From assembly GCA_016719895.1 (NCBI GenBank), contig JADJYG010000014.1:1-62135 (forward strand): DNA of 62,135 nucleotides. Direction: 5' to 3'. The position numbers and the translations under genes are program-made. The DNA comes from Saprospirales bacterium (GTDB taxonomy: Bacteria > Bacteroidota > Bacteroidia > Chitinophagales > Saprospiraceae). The notes beneath the pieces were generated by a model. The model worked only from the letters and a program-made list of their open reading frames with translations, searched no databases and was not told where the DNA came from. The first letter of the stretch is position 1; the number at the start of each line of letters is the position of its first letter. This document shows positions 1-9,374 of this stretch, piece by piece.

Positions 1-516
1 CGACTGGTGGGCCTACAAATCTGGAAGCGCATTTCAGGCTATCCTGCACAATGCCGCCATATGCGATGCACCGCCCAGGCGTGTTGGTGTCGATCAACCC
101 CGATGACGCCGAAATGGCCCGCCGGCTCAATCAGGAGGCCGCCAAAGCTGTGGATGTGCCGGCGGCGTTAGTGAAGAAGACACGCCTGGAAAATGGTAAC
201 GCGGAACCCGGCCAAATTCAAGCACGTAGACGACCGGGTGGTAAGCGTAAAAGTCGGAAAGGACGCCGACCTCGTGCTCTGGAGCGACAATCTGCTTTTC
301 GGGTGTACGCCAATGCTGAAAAACCCCGGTGGACGGTAGGCTCCTTAGCTGGACCGCGTGGAAGACCTCCGGATGCGCGCGAATGGACATGCCAGGAACG
401 CGCCCGTATCCTCCAGAAAATGGCAGGGTGATAAAACCGGCGCCAGCGGCGCCCGCAGGCGAATGCTCCGCGAGTTCGAGCATTACCTACTGCGACAGTG
501 TGGAAGACGAAGGGTA
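1..516 (+). pseudogene. Amidohydrolase (imidazolonepropionase-like), C-terminal part, frameshifted
   Basis: The fragment reads GVLVSINPDDAEMARRLNQE near 80-140, then after frame changes NPAKFKHVDDRV and SVKVGKDADLVLW (about 203-290), and ends with ERARILQKM and CDSVEDEG before a TAA at 514-516. These are the C-terminal landmarks of metal-dependent amidohydrolases of the imidazolonepropionase-like type: the last barrel strand, the NPA(K) element and the GKDADLVLW beta-sandwich strand. The N-terminal metal-binding half lies outside the window. At least three frame changes are needed to join the pieces, so as given the gene is broken. The coding signal is intact between breaks, which fits sequencing error or very recent decay. 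Family is fairly secure; substrate is unknown. Confidence 0.6.
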
Positions 517-681
517 AGCGTATCCCGGCACGGATTTCAACGACTGGGAAGATCTGGGCGATAGCGTCAATGTGGATATACCCACCCTGTTTTTCGCCAA
601 TATGGAATCTCAGCCGCTGCGAGGCTGAAAACCAAGTTGGCGGGCGGTAAAATCCGGAGGGAATCGTCCTAAATTACACCC

Positions 682-2711
682 ATGAAAATAGCATGGAGAT
701 GCTCTTGCCCTTCTTGGTGGCCGGGCTTGCGGGCCGCCGGGCAAACGCCTGAAATTGTTTCTTGCGCCCGCTCTGAAAATCACCCGCTCCTGCACCGCAT
801 CAAACCCGGCGCTTTACCGATTAGAAGCGCGCGGCTGAGTTCGAAGGCGGCAATACCTATACTGCGCTGATCACCATCGAAGGCAGTAACCTGACCGTCG
901 ATTTTCAGAACGCCGAACTGCGCAGCACTGCCGATCCTACGCGCGCCCGGACCGGTTTACCGGGCTGGCTATTTCTGGTGAAAGGGGCACAACATTACCA
1001 TAAAAAATACCCGCGTGCACGGCTTCAAAGTGGCGCCCTGCGGCGGCAGCTGGAGCGGCCGGGCTGTCGAAAACAGCGATTTTTCCTACAACTACCGCCC
1101 GCGCCTGCGCTCCATACGCGAGCGGGAGGACTTTTTCCGACTGGCTCAAACACCACCAGAACGACCGCAACGAATGGCTGCGCCATGGCGCCGGCATCTA
1201 CCTCGACAGCTGTTTCACACCACTGTGCGCAACCGCAGCATCACCGGCAACCAAAACGCCCTGTTGATGACCCGCAGCGACGACGGCTTTTTTACAACAA
1301 CGCCTTCAGTTCAACTCCGGCCTCGGCATCGGCCTGTACCGCAGCAGCCGCAACCGCGTGATGCACAACCGGCTCGACTGGAACGTGCGCGGCTACTCCC
1401 ACGGTTTTACCAGCGCGGACAAGACTCCGGCTGCCCTGCTGCGGTACGAACAGAGCAACGAGAAATTCAGTTTCGCCTTCAACTCCTGCACCCACTCCGG
1501 CGACGGTTTTTCCTCTGGGCCCAAAGCACGATGGACAGCGGCCAGGGCGGCTGCAACGACAACATCGTTTTCGGCAACGACTTCAGCCACGCCCCCACCA
1601 ACGGCGTGGAGGTGACCTTCAGCCGCAACCGCATCCAGGGCAACCTCATGCGCGAATGCACCTACGGCATTTGGGGCGGCTACAGCTTCGAGTCGGTGTT
1701 TATGGGCAACCTGATCGCCGACTGCCGCACGGGCATCGCCATCGAGCACGGACAAAACAACACCATCCGGCAAAATTTTTTCGAGGGTGACAGTACCGGC
1801 ATCCGCCTCTGGGCGCGCGCCCAGCAGCCGGCCGATTGGGTGTACGCCCAAAAGCGCGATACCCGCAGCCGCGACGGCCTCATCGACCGCAACGTTTTTT
1901 TGCGCGTGCCCAAACCGCTGATCATCGCCGCGTCGCAAAACATTGCCATCAACGGTGAAAACCTGTTTACAGGCTATCAAACCCTGCTGGAAACGGCGCA
2001 ACCCAACGAACGCCTGAGCTTTTTACGCAATGATGTATACGGCTCCACTGCCCAGATTGAGCGGGTGTGGGCACATCCTGAACTGACGGCCGCCCGGGGT
2101 ATCAACTTCAGTCACCCGGATAAGCAGCCGCAAAATCCATACGCGCCGCTTGAAATCCCGTTTGTGGAACTGAAAGAACCCGACAGCCTGCCCGGCGGCA
2201 TCAACACAGCCCTGTCACCCGAACAACTGCGCACGTGCCGCCCGGCCAGCCCCTACCGCTTCGAGTTCCAGCGCTTTGAAAAAAACTGGACTGGAAGGTG
2301 CGGTTTTCAACCTCTCGGACAGCCTGAGCCGGCTCATTCGGCCCTGGGCGCGTCTCGCCCCTGCCCCTCGGCGCCGCACTCAGGCAAGCGCCGGCCGCGG
2401 AGAAAAACGTTGACCTGTATTTCGCCTGGTGGGACAGCCCGGCCGCGGGCGTACAGGCCGACCACAGTTCGCCACCATTTCCACAACGACATTCGACATC
2501 GCCCCGGGCCGCTGCGCCATCGAACCCACGTCCGACGACGGCGCCCGGCTCTACCTGGATACGGCCGCCGCCTGATCGACCATTGGGATGTGCACGAACC
2601 CGCAGTGGACGAAATCGAAGTGACGCTCGGCGCCGGCATCAACATCCGCATCGAGCATTTCGAAGCGGGCGGCTTCGGACTTTGGATTTTCGGATGCGGG
2701 TGCTGCGCTGA
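682..2711 (+). pseudogene. Secreted right-handed beta-helix (NosD-like) protein with C-terminal PA14 domain, frameshifted
   Basis: Pieces in several frames add up to one protein. A possible signal peptide begins at 682. A segment NLTVDFQNAELRS near 890-930 and the stretch from about 1015 to 2290 contain regularly spaced N-rich turns (SRNRIQGNLM, GQNNTIRQNFF, DGLIDRNVFLRV), typical of right-handed parallel beta-helix/NosD repeats. After another frame change the end reads TSDDGARLYL, RRLIDHWDVHEPAVDEIEV and IRIEHFEAGGFG, the core strands of a PA14 carbohydrate-binding domain, with a TGA at 2709-2711 in the last frame. Such proteins act outside the cell on polysaccharide. Indels near 1135, 1290, 1400-1520, 2290, 2340-2560 and 2690 disrupt it. 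Residue-level quality is poor, so the exact start is uncertain. Confidence 0.6.
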
Positions 2712-3042
2712 GCCGTGGGCAGTATTGGACTATTTAGCGCCTATCCTTGCCCGGCAGATGCGGAATAAAACAGCATTTAAAATTTAACATACCAAAACTT
2801 GCCCCGCCCGCCGGGTATAGATTTGTACTTCCTTCCCTCTATGCGCAAGGCCGGAAAGTACGTTGCCCGGCAGGATTAATCTCTGGCTAAAGGCCCTTAA
2901 TCCCCGGTTTCGAAACCAGTTTTTACCTGTGACCTGTACCCATTGGGAATGCCCGGTTTCTCCGGCTCCCCGTGTTCCAATGCCCCTTCCCCGCATCCGG
3001 GCCAGGTGGGCGGTACATCCTTTCACCAACTGATTTCCAAGC
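2712..3042. other. Intergenic stretch before the toxin gene
   Basis: I see no gene here. TAGATTTG at 2818-2825 matches the Bacteroidota -7 consensus TAnnTTTG on the plus strand, but it lies over 200 bases before the next start, so its role is uncertain. Confidence 0.3.
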
Positions 3043-5225
3043 TTATGCACGCCATTCCAAAATCTCCAGCCCTCCTCCTCTTCCTGCTTTCCGCGCTGTG
3101 CCTGCCGTCTTCCCGCAAGGATATGCAGCCGCTCCTGCCCGCCAGCGGCGACGCGACCATTCATTCGCCCAAAAAGACGCCGCCCGATCCGCTGACGGTT
3201 CCCTTCGCCCGCGACCATTTCCAGGCCCGTCAGCGGGCGGTGCAGGCCCGCACGTCCGGGGCGCCGCAGGACTCCTGCAACCCCTCATGGGGCGATCAAA
3301 TTGTTGCCAGGATTTTGCCGATACGGTGCTGTGTACCGGGGACAACGTTCCCTCGCTGCTCGTGCCGGTAGCCACTGCCGAAACGGTCGGCCCGGCCGTC
3401 AGGCCGCCATGTTGTTTTTTATCGACAGCAGCGGTTTACATGTGATTCGCGGCTGCTGGTCACTCTGTCGACCCGGAATATGCACCGCCGGCGGGCGGCC
3501 GCTTCAGGCGACCTATTTCACCGGCTACCTGTTGCGGGCACCTGGGACGGCGCCTCACCGGCTCCTTCCGCCTGCAAAACGGCATTCTGAGTGCCCGGCG
3601 CAGCAGGACGGCCTCATCGACCTGCGCACACAGACGCCCTGCGACGCGACGGCAGCGCGCCGGTGTTGTCCACCTACAATTTCGGCGCATTTCGATCTAC
3701 ATCTGGTCGTGTCCGGGCAGCGGCCCCGCCGTGTTCGACCCGAACAACCCGCCGCCGCCTGGGTCACACCCGCTGAACATCCCCACCTACAACCTCGCCC
3801 GGGGGCACACGCGTCAACCTGGCCAACCGGCCACATCAACAACTACTTCAACCGGCCGATTTCAAAGGTATCGACCGCCTGAACGCCCAACAGGTCAACC
3901 AGTTCAAACAGCAGTTCGGCCTTTACCAAAGCGCCGCAGCGCTGCTGGAGCAACTCCGACGCGACTGCGGGTTTTCGGAAGAGGGCGAAGTTGAGCCGCA
4001 TCTGGAGTTGAAACAACTGTTGCAGACGCCGGGAATTTGCCGGAGTGCCCGGGGGATTGTTGCGCGCGACCGGCTGCTGTACTCTCCCAAACCTATGGAA
4101 TCGTAGCAACCGGGAAGCCGATTTGACGGCTTCGGCTCCGAAAGCATTTTTCCGCGATTTTGACCGCTACGCCTGTTTTGCCTTCAGCGTGCAGCATAAT
4201 TTTGACGACGGCGCAGTTTCAGTTTCTGGTATCCAATCCGCAGGTATTTGAACGGATCAAAGCCTGACGGAAGACCTTGGACTTGTATCCAGCAAGTTAC
4301 CGAAGTTGACAGATAACCCGGCTGCTGCCGCCCAGGGTCTGGACGCGTTCAAAACGGAATATTCCGGGGGAAGAGCATGTGGCGCTGGTCGTTCAAATGA
4401 TCATCGACCATGCGCGGAACAATAACTATTTCGGTCTTTGATTTTGACGAATTCGACAATTTCGGCGAAACGGCATTCCCTTGCGGAATCTGTTTTTCGA
4501 TCGTCGTAAATGCCGAGAATACGCCATTCTCAAGCATCAAAATGGCTGCACGTCCGGCTGGTGCGAATGGAAACTATATGCACAGGCAACCTGGAATGTG
4601 ATCAGTTCCGGAGTACATTTGTTGCTGGACGGCGCCGGGCTTTTTCCGGTATCGGGAAATCGCCGATCTGACAAGTGGCGTAATCTATTTTATTGAAGGC
4701 GACCACGTAAACGGCATGCTGAGTTTGGCGGCTATGGTCCCGTTTGCGGGTGGAGCGCGACAGGCGTTAAATTTGCCAGAAAATCGGTAACCGGGCGCAT
4801 CGGGGAGAAAAATAACCCTGGGCTATGTGATGGACGCAGCCGGGAAGATCGATTTTGGCAATTCAGGGCAGTTGAGAACCGTGATCAAACCCCTCGCCGG
4901 CGAGCAGGCGCATCACTTGATTCCCTGGGCATCGAGGCGACATGAGGTCGTACAGGCAGCCGCGCGCTCCACGAGTGCCAATGCGTTTCACATGAATGAA
5001 GCGCTGAATGGCCTGGCGGTTTCCACCGCCCGGCACAATGGAAGTCATGCTGCATACAATAATTTGGTCAGACAAAGGCTTGATGATATTTTTACTCAGT
5101 TTAAAGGCAGCAATGGGAACATTGACCCGGATATTGCTTTACAAGAGTTAGTTGACCTTATCAACGATATCAAAACCGCGATCAATTCCACAAACCTGCC
5201 CATCAACCAGGTAAACAGTTTCTAA
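3043..5225 (+). pseudogene. Full-length secreted polymorphic toxin with AHH (HNH/EndoVII) nuclease C-terminus, frameshifted
   Basis: The ATG at 3043 starts a signal peptide (basic start, then ALLLFLLSALCLPSS). Joined across frame changes, the protein continues through FDPNNPPPPGSHPLNIPTYN (about 3731-3790) and LNAQQVNQFKQQFGLYQSAA (about 3880-3940). It then runs through a glycine/alanine-rich pretoxin segment, and ends in an intact reading frame from 4827 with the AHH motif (QAHHLIPWASRRHEV) of the HNH/EndoVII nuclease superfamily. This is the layout of polymorphic toxins: export signal, variable middle, pretoxin linker, nuclease tip. The immunity gene follows after a terminator. Compared with the second copy at 6057-7436 it carries about ten small indels before 4810 and none in the roughly 300 bases after that. 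Nuclease activity is inferred from family membership. Confidence 0.7.
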
Positions 5226-5233
5226 AAACCAAC

Positions 5234-5278
5234 AAAAGCGCTCCCTTGTGTAATTGCCTACATTGGGGAGCGCTTTTT
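5234..5278 (+). terminator. Terminator between toxin copy 1 and immunity copy 1
   Basis: AAAAGCGCTCCC pairs with GGGAGCGC, followed by a T tract. It starts 9 bases after the toxin stop and ends 26 bases before the immunity start, so the immunity gene probably has its own promoter or depends on read-through. Confidence 0.75.
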
Positions 5279-5303
5279 CAACTGCTGAAACCAATTCAAT
5301 GCC

Positions 5304-6056
5304 ATGGAGTATTTCGTTATATCAATGTCTACAGACCCCAAAGTAATCGGCCCCAAATACCCGCAATGTGAAAAAATGTGCGGGGAGGAGAGGGGGGAAT
5401 ACTATTACCCGGCTCCCTGGTCAGTCTCGAAAATACCTTCGGAAGGGGAACTTAAAGTACTGCCTAAGGTGGACTGTTTTGAACTGAAATACCACGCCAA
5501 AGTCACAGATTTGATATCTGCCATTCAGTTGAGTGCGCCATCCGTAATGCTTTTAAGCGATAGATTTTACAATCTCCTTATGAATTTCAATTGTATGCGC
5601 TCGGTGGTTTTTGAGAGCAAAGTAATGCATCGTAAAAAAGCCTATCCTTACCGCTTTTTATATTTTCCGGAACAACATGTCCATTTTATTGATTTTAAAA
5701 AAAGCCGGTTTTATGTGGGTAACGCGGCGAGTCGTTGGTTTTACAACATTAACATAGAGAGCTTCGAGGAGTATAAAAAGGAGCAGGGAAAGCGGGAGCA
5801 ACTCAACGATATCGCAAGGAGCACGCCAGGAATTAAAGCGGAATTTATCACCTTGCTGGAGCTACACCTGGATGAATCCAAAATCGATAAAGATTTATTT
5901 CGATTGCGCGGCCCCATGCTCGCCTTTATTGTTTCCCAGCGGCTTAAAGAAGCCATTGAAAGTCAAGGGCTGACGGGTATGAAGTTTACCCCGGCTCAAG
6001 GTTTTAAGCGGCATGTGATGGATTTCAGCGTCACGCCGCCCAGAAAAATAGAGTGA
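5304..6056 (+). CDS. Predicted immunity protein (Imm11/Imm43-like), copy 1
   Basis: The 250-residue soluble protein lies directly downstream of the AHH toxin and is duplicated with it. Its C-terminal part (LFRLRGPMLAFIVSQRLKEA, then GLTGMKF) has the pattern of the Imm11/Imm43-type immunity families, where a conserved S-RLK-A/L helix is followed by TG-F/KF. No signal peptide or membrane segment is seen, as expected for a cytoplasmic antitoxin protecting the producer and its kin. An alternative start is the ATG at 5325 (MSTDPKV). Compared with copy 2 the first 75 and last 50 residues are nearly identical, while about residues 105-185 differ strongly. Family assignment is by pattern only. Confidence 0.65.
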   Translation: MEYFVISMSTDPKVIGPKYPQCEKMCGEERGEYYYPAPWSVSKIPSEGELKVLPKVDCFELKYHAKVTDLISAIQLSAPSVMLLSDRFYNLLMNFNCMRSVVFESKVMHRKKAYPYRFLYFPEQHVHFIDFKKSRFYVGNAASRWFYNINIESFEEYKKEQGKREQLNDIARSTPGIKAEFITLLELHLDESKIDKDLFRLRGPMLAFIVSQRLKEAIESQGLTGMKFTPAQGFKRHVMDFSVTPPRKIE

Positions 6057-6215
6057 TGGCTATTAATTCCAGTTCCGATTGTAAGGCGCGGCAGGAGCCA
6101 ACGGGTCAACCAGTTCAAACAGCAGTTCGGCCTTTACCAAAGCGCCGCAGCGCTGCTCGAGCAACTCCGGCGCGACTGCGGGTTTTCGGAAGAGGGCGAA
6201 GAGCTGTATCTGGAG

Positions 6216-7436
6216 TTGAAACAACTGTTGCAGACGCCGGCGAATTTGCCCGAGTGCGCCCGGGGGATTGTTGCGCGCGACCGGCTGCTGTACCTCTCCC
6301 AAACCTATGGAATCGTGCTAACCGAAGCCGATTTGACCGGCATTTTCGGCTCCGAAAGCATTTTTTCCGGCGATTTTGACCGCTACGCCGCTGTTTTTGC
6401 CTTCAGCGTGCAGCATAATTTGACGACGGCGCAGTTTCAGTTTCTGGTATCCAATCCGCAGGTATTTGAACGGATCAAAAGCCTGACGGAAGACCTTGGA
6501 CTTGTATCCGAGCAAGTTAAATGGTTGACAGATAACCCGGCTGCTGCCCAGGGTCTGGACGCGTTCAAAACGGAATATTCCGGGGAAGAGCATGTGGCGC
6601 TGGTCGTTCAAATGATCATCGACCATGCGCGGAACAATAACATTTCGGTCTTTGATTTTGACGAATTCGACAATTTCGGCGAAACGGCATTCCCTTGCGG
6701 AATCTGTTTTTCGATCGTCGTAAATGCCGAATACGCCATTCTCAAGCATCAAAATGGCTGCACGTCCGGCTGGTGCGAATGGAAACTATATGCACAGGCA
6801 ACCTGGAATGTGATCGGTTCCGGAGTACATTTGTTGCTGGACGGCGCCGGGCTTTTTCCGGGTATCGGGGAAATCGCCGATCTGACAAGTGGCGTAATCT
6901 ATTTTATTGAAGGCGACCACGTAAACGGCACGCTGAGTTTGGCGGCTATGGTCCCGTTTGCGGGGTGGAGCGCGACAGGCGTTAAATTTGCCAGAAAATC
7001 GGTAACCGGCGCATCGGGGAGAAAAATAACCCTGGGCTATGTGATGGACGCAGCCGGGAAGATCGATTTTGGCAATTCAGGGCAGTTGAGAACCGTGATC
7101 AAACCCCTCGCCGGCGAGCAGGCGCATCACTTGATTCCCTGGGCATCGAGGCGACATGAGGTCGTACAGGCAGCCGCGCGCTCCACGAGTGCCAATGCGT
7201 TTCACATGAATGAAGCGCTGAATGGCCTGGCGGTTTCCACCGCCCGGCACAATGGAAGTCATGGGGCATACAACGATCTGGTTGAACTAAGGCTTGACGC
7301 AATTCGCGATGCAATTAAAGACGGGAATGGGAATATTGACCCAGATGAAGCTTTGCAGGAACTGACTTTACTAATCGGCAAAATTAAAAATGCGATCAAT
7401 TCCACAAACGCACCTATCAACCAGGTAACTTTCTAG
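6216..7436 (+). CDS. Orphan AHH-nuclease toxin cassette (copy 2), lacking signal peptide
   Basis: The frame is open from just after the copy-1 immunity stop (6056) to 7436. It matches the toxin from VNQFKQQFGLYQSAA onward but has no signal peptide and no convincing start; the first usable codon is TTG at 6216. It contains the pretoxin segment (LLLDGAGLFPGIGEIADLTS, then GTLSLAAMVPFAGWSATG) and the AHH motif with His-His at residues 304-305 from 6216. The last 60 residues, from the end of the nuclease core, differ from copy 1 while everything upstream is nearly identical apart from indels. It looks like a displaced toxin cassette that could replace the 3' end of the full-length gene by recombination; this is an inference from the known behaviour of polymorphic toxin loci. 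Confidence 0.7.
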   Translation: MKQLLQTPANLPECARGIVARDRLLYLSQTYGIVLTEADLTGIFGSESIFSGDFDRYAAVFAFSVQHNLTTAQFQFLVSNPQVFERIKSLTEDLGLVSEQVKWLTDNPAAAQGLDAFKTEYSGEEHVALVVQMIIDHARNNNISVFDFDEFDNFGETAFPCGICFSIVVNAEYAILKHQNGCTSGWCEWKLYAQATWNVIGSGVHLLLDGAGLFPGIGEIADLTSGVIYFIEGDHVNGTLSLAAMVPFAGWSATGVKFARKSVTGASGRKITLGYVMDAAGKIDFGNSGQLRTVIKPLAGEQAHHLIPWASRRHEVVQAAARSTSANAFHMNEALNGLAVSTARHNGSHGAYNDLVELRLDAIRDAIKDGNGNIDPDEALQELTLLIGKIKNAINSTNAPINQVTF

Positions 7437-7444
7437 ATGGTAAC

Positions 7445-7489
7445 AAAAGCGCTTCCCATGTTGGACTTAAAAACCGGGAAGCGCTTTTT
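7445..7489 (+). terminator. Terminator between toxin copy 2 and immunity copy 2
   Basis: AAAAGCGCTTCCC pairs with GGGAAGCGC followed by TTTTT. The stem differs from the copy-1 terminator by a compensating pair (CTCCC/GGGAG versus CTTCCC/GGGAAG) and the loop has diverged, so the hairpin itself appears to be maintained. Confidence 0.75.
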
Positions 7490-7514
7490 CATTTACTGAA
7501 ATCAATTTGATGCC

Positions 7515-8267
7515 ATGGAATATTTCATTATGTCAAAATCTACTGATCCCAAGGTAATCGGCCCCAAATACCCGCAATGTGAAAAAATGTGCGGGGAGGA
7601 GAGGGGGGAATACTATTACCCGGCTCCCTGGTCAGTCTCAAAAATACCTTCGGAAGGGGAACTTAAAGTACTGCCCAAGGTGGATTGTTTTGAACTGAAG
7701 TACCACGCCAAAGTCACAGACTTGATATCTGCCATTCAGTTGAGTGCTTCATCGGTAATGCTTATAAGCGAGCGATTTTACAATCTTCTTATGAATTTCA
7801 ATTGTATGCGCTCGGTGGTTTTTGAGAGCAAAGTAATACACCGTCAAAAATCCTACCCTTATCGCTTTTTATATTTTCCGGAACATCACTTGCATTTTGT
7901 CGACTTTAATAAAAGCCACTTTTATGCGTCGGGCGCAGCGGGTAGCGACTGGCGTTATAACCTAAGCGTCGATAGCATTGAGTCATACAAAAAAGAGGAA
8001 GCAAAACGGGAGGAGCAGAACAAGTCTGCAAAAGACACCGGCACGAGAAAAGAATTTATTAGTCTCTTAGAGTTATACCTGGATGAATCCAAAATCGATA
8101 AAGATTTATTTCGGTTGCGCGGCCCCATGCTCGCCTTTATTGTTTCCCAACGGCTTAAAGATGCCATTGAAAGTCAAGAACTGACGGGTATGAAGTTTAC
8201 ACCGGCTCAAGGTTTTAAGCGGCATGTGATGGACTTCAGCGTCACGCCGCCCAGAAAAATTGAGTGA
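7515..8267 (+). CDS. Predicted immunity protein (Imm11/Imm43-like), copy 2
   Basis: This 250-residue paralogue of the protein at 5304-6056 follows the orphan toxin cassette after the same kind of terminator. The ends are almost identical to copy 1 (KVIGPKYPQCEKMCGEERGE; LFRLRGPMLAFIVSQRLK). The middle, from VIHRQKSYPYRF to TRKEFISLLELYLD, has many replacements and a one-residue length change offset elsewhere. Because the partner toxin also differs only at its C-terminal tip, the variable middle is a good candidate for the toxin-contacting surface. No signal peptide is present. Confidence 0.65.
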   Translation: MEYFIMSKSTDPKVIGPKYPQCEKMCGEERGEYYYPAPWSVSKIPSEGELKVLPKVDCFELKYHAKVTDLISAIQLSASSVMLISERFYNLLMNFNCMRSVVFESKVIHRQKSYPYRFLYFPEHHLHFVDFNKSHFYASGAAGSDWRYNLSVDSIESYKKEEAKREEQNKSAKDTGTRKEFISLLELYLDESKIDKDLFRLRGPMLAFIVSQRLKDAIESQELTGMKFTPAQGFKRHVMDFSVTPPRKIE

Positions 8268-8455
8268 TGGCTATGGTTTCCGACCCCGATTGTAAGGCGC
8301 GGCAGGAGCCAACAGGTCAACCAGTCCAAACAACAGTTCGGCCTTTACCAAAGCGCCGCGGCGCTGCTGGAGCAACTGCGGCGCGACTGCGGGTTTTCGG
8401 AAGAGGGCGAAGAGCTGTATCTGGAGTTGAAACAACTGTTGCAGGCGCCGGGTAT
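8268..8455 (+). pseudogene. Truncated third toxin cassette
   Basis: The sequence after the copy-2 immunity stop repeats that after the copy-1 stop (junction GTAAGGCGCGGCAGGAGCCA, then the VNQFKQQFGLYQSAA coding segment). It follows the toxin for about 170 bases and then breaks off near GCAGGCGCCGG at about 8445-8455 into unrelated sequence. It marks the downstream edge of the tandem array. Confidence 0.7.
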
Positions 8456-8571
8456 AACATGTAGGTATGTCAAATTGGTCGGTAATTAATCACACTGACC
8501 AGCTCGAATGATGTTTAGAACTGGCCTGCCAGTCCCCGGATTTTCTCCCACCTGCGCTGCGCTAGATTTCC

Positions 8572-8579
8572 TATTTTTG
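8572..8579 (+). promoter_or_regulatory. Bacteroidota -7 element before the GT2 gene
   Basis: TATTTTTG matches TAnnTTTG and lies 28 bases before the in-frame TTG at 8607. If real it would rule out the upstream ATG at 8508 as the start. No clear -33 TTG box is visible. Confidence 0.35.
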
Positions 8580-8606
8580 CGCGCCACTAAACCGGCCCGT
8601 TCCGTT

Positions 8607-9353
8607 TTGCAACCCACCAGCGTTCACCTCCAGGTCATTGTGCCGTGCTACAACCCGCCCGAGGGTTGGGAGCAGGCGCTGGCGGACCGTTTTGCGGAGC
8701 TGCGGGCGGCGTTGGAGGGCCTGGTGGAGGAAGTGGGCCTGGTGGTAGTCAACGACGGGGCGGCGCGCAACGCCGCGGATGAAAATTTCGATCGGCTGAA
8801 AAGGTTGATACCGGGTGTGAAGGTGGTCAGTTACGCCCAAAACCGCGGTAAAGGATACGCGCTGCGGCAGGGCGTGCAGACTTCGACCGCCGCCTACCTG
8901 CTGGTGACCGACATCGACTTTCCGTACACGGCTGCGAGCATGCGCCGGATCGTGGAAAACTTGCTCGAAAAAGGCGGCATTGCCGCCGGCAACCGCGATA
9001 CGGCCTACTACGCCGGGGTGCCGGCCTTTCGCCGCCGGCTGTCGCAATCGTTGCGCTGGTTGTTGCGCCATGTGTTGCGGCAACCCATCGGCGATTCGCA
9101 GTGCGGCCTCAAGGGCTTCGACCAGGTTGGCAGGGCAGTATTCCTGGAGACTACCATCGACCGTTTTCTGTTTGACCTCGAATTCCTGATGCTGGCCAAC
9201 CGGCGGGCCCCGGTCACACCGGTGCCGGTCGATTTGCGCCCGGGCGTGGTGTTCAGTTCCGTCGGATGGAAAGTACTTTCCACCGAGGGCTTTAATTTTA
9301 TAAAACTATTTTTTCGCCAGCTCGGCCCCGCCAAACCAACCGACCATCGATAG
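8607..9353 (+). CDS. Family 2 glycosyltransferase (dolichyl-phosphate glucosyltransferase-like)
   Basis: A GT-A fold glycosyltransferase: nucleotide-binding start LQVIVPCYNPPEGW, VVVNDGAARN, then NRGKGYALRQGVQTSTAAYL and the metal-binding DID at residues 102-104 counted from 8607, followed by GDSQCGLKGF, the acceptor-loop motif of dolichol/polyprenol-phosphate glycosyltransferase relatives. It probably moves a sugar from a nucleotide donor to a polyprenyl phosphate or glycan at the inner membrane. I chose TTG 8607 because the conserved protein begins there and a promoter-like TATTTTTG lies just upstream; the ATG at 8508 would add an unconvincing 33-residue leader. A polytopic glycosyltransferase-like gene follows after 21 bases, suggesting an operon that makes and uses a lipid-linked sugar. 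Confidence 0.8.
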   Translation: MQPTSVHLQVIVPCYNPPEGWEQALADRFAELRAALEGLVEEVGLVVVNDGAARNAADENFDRLKRLIPGVKVVSYAQNRGKGYALRQGVQTSTAAYLLVTDIDFPYTAASMRRIVENLLEKGGIAAGNRDTAYYAGVPAFRRRLSQSLRWLLRHVLRQPIGDSQCGLKGFDQVGRAVFLETTIDRFLFDLEFLMLANRRAPVTPVPVDLRPGVVFSSVGWKVLSTEGFNFIKLFFRQLGPAKPTDHR

Positions 9354-9374
9354 ACGAAACCTTCGACAATACAC

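Larger units (their letters stand above)
3880..8455 (+). repeat. Tandem toxin-immunity duplication, about 2.2-kb unit
   Basis: The segment toxin C-terminal region plus immunity gene occurs twice, with the start of a third unit. The distance between equivalent immunity stops (6056 and 8267) is 2211 bases. Homology begins at the VNQFKQQFGLYQSAA coding region, so the three starts are near 3890, 6100 and 8310. Within the unit, identity is near complete except in the toxin tip and the middle of the immunity gene. Confidence 0.8.

Noticed and set aside
6057..6215. In-frame fusion of immunity copy 1 with toxin copy 2
   Set aside because: The frames are the same, but a TGA at 6054-6056 separates them and no read-through signal is visible.
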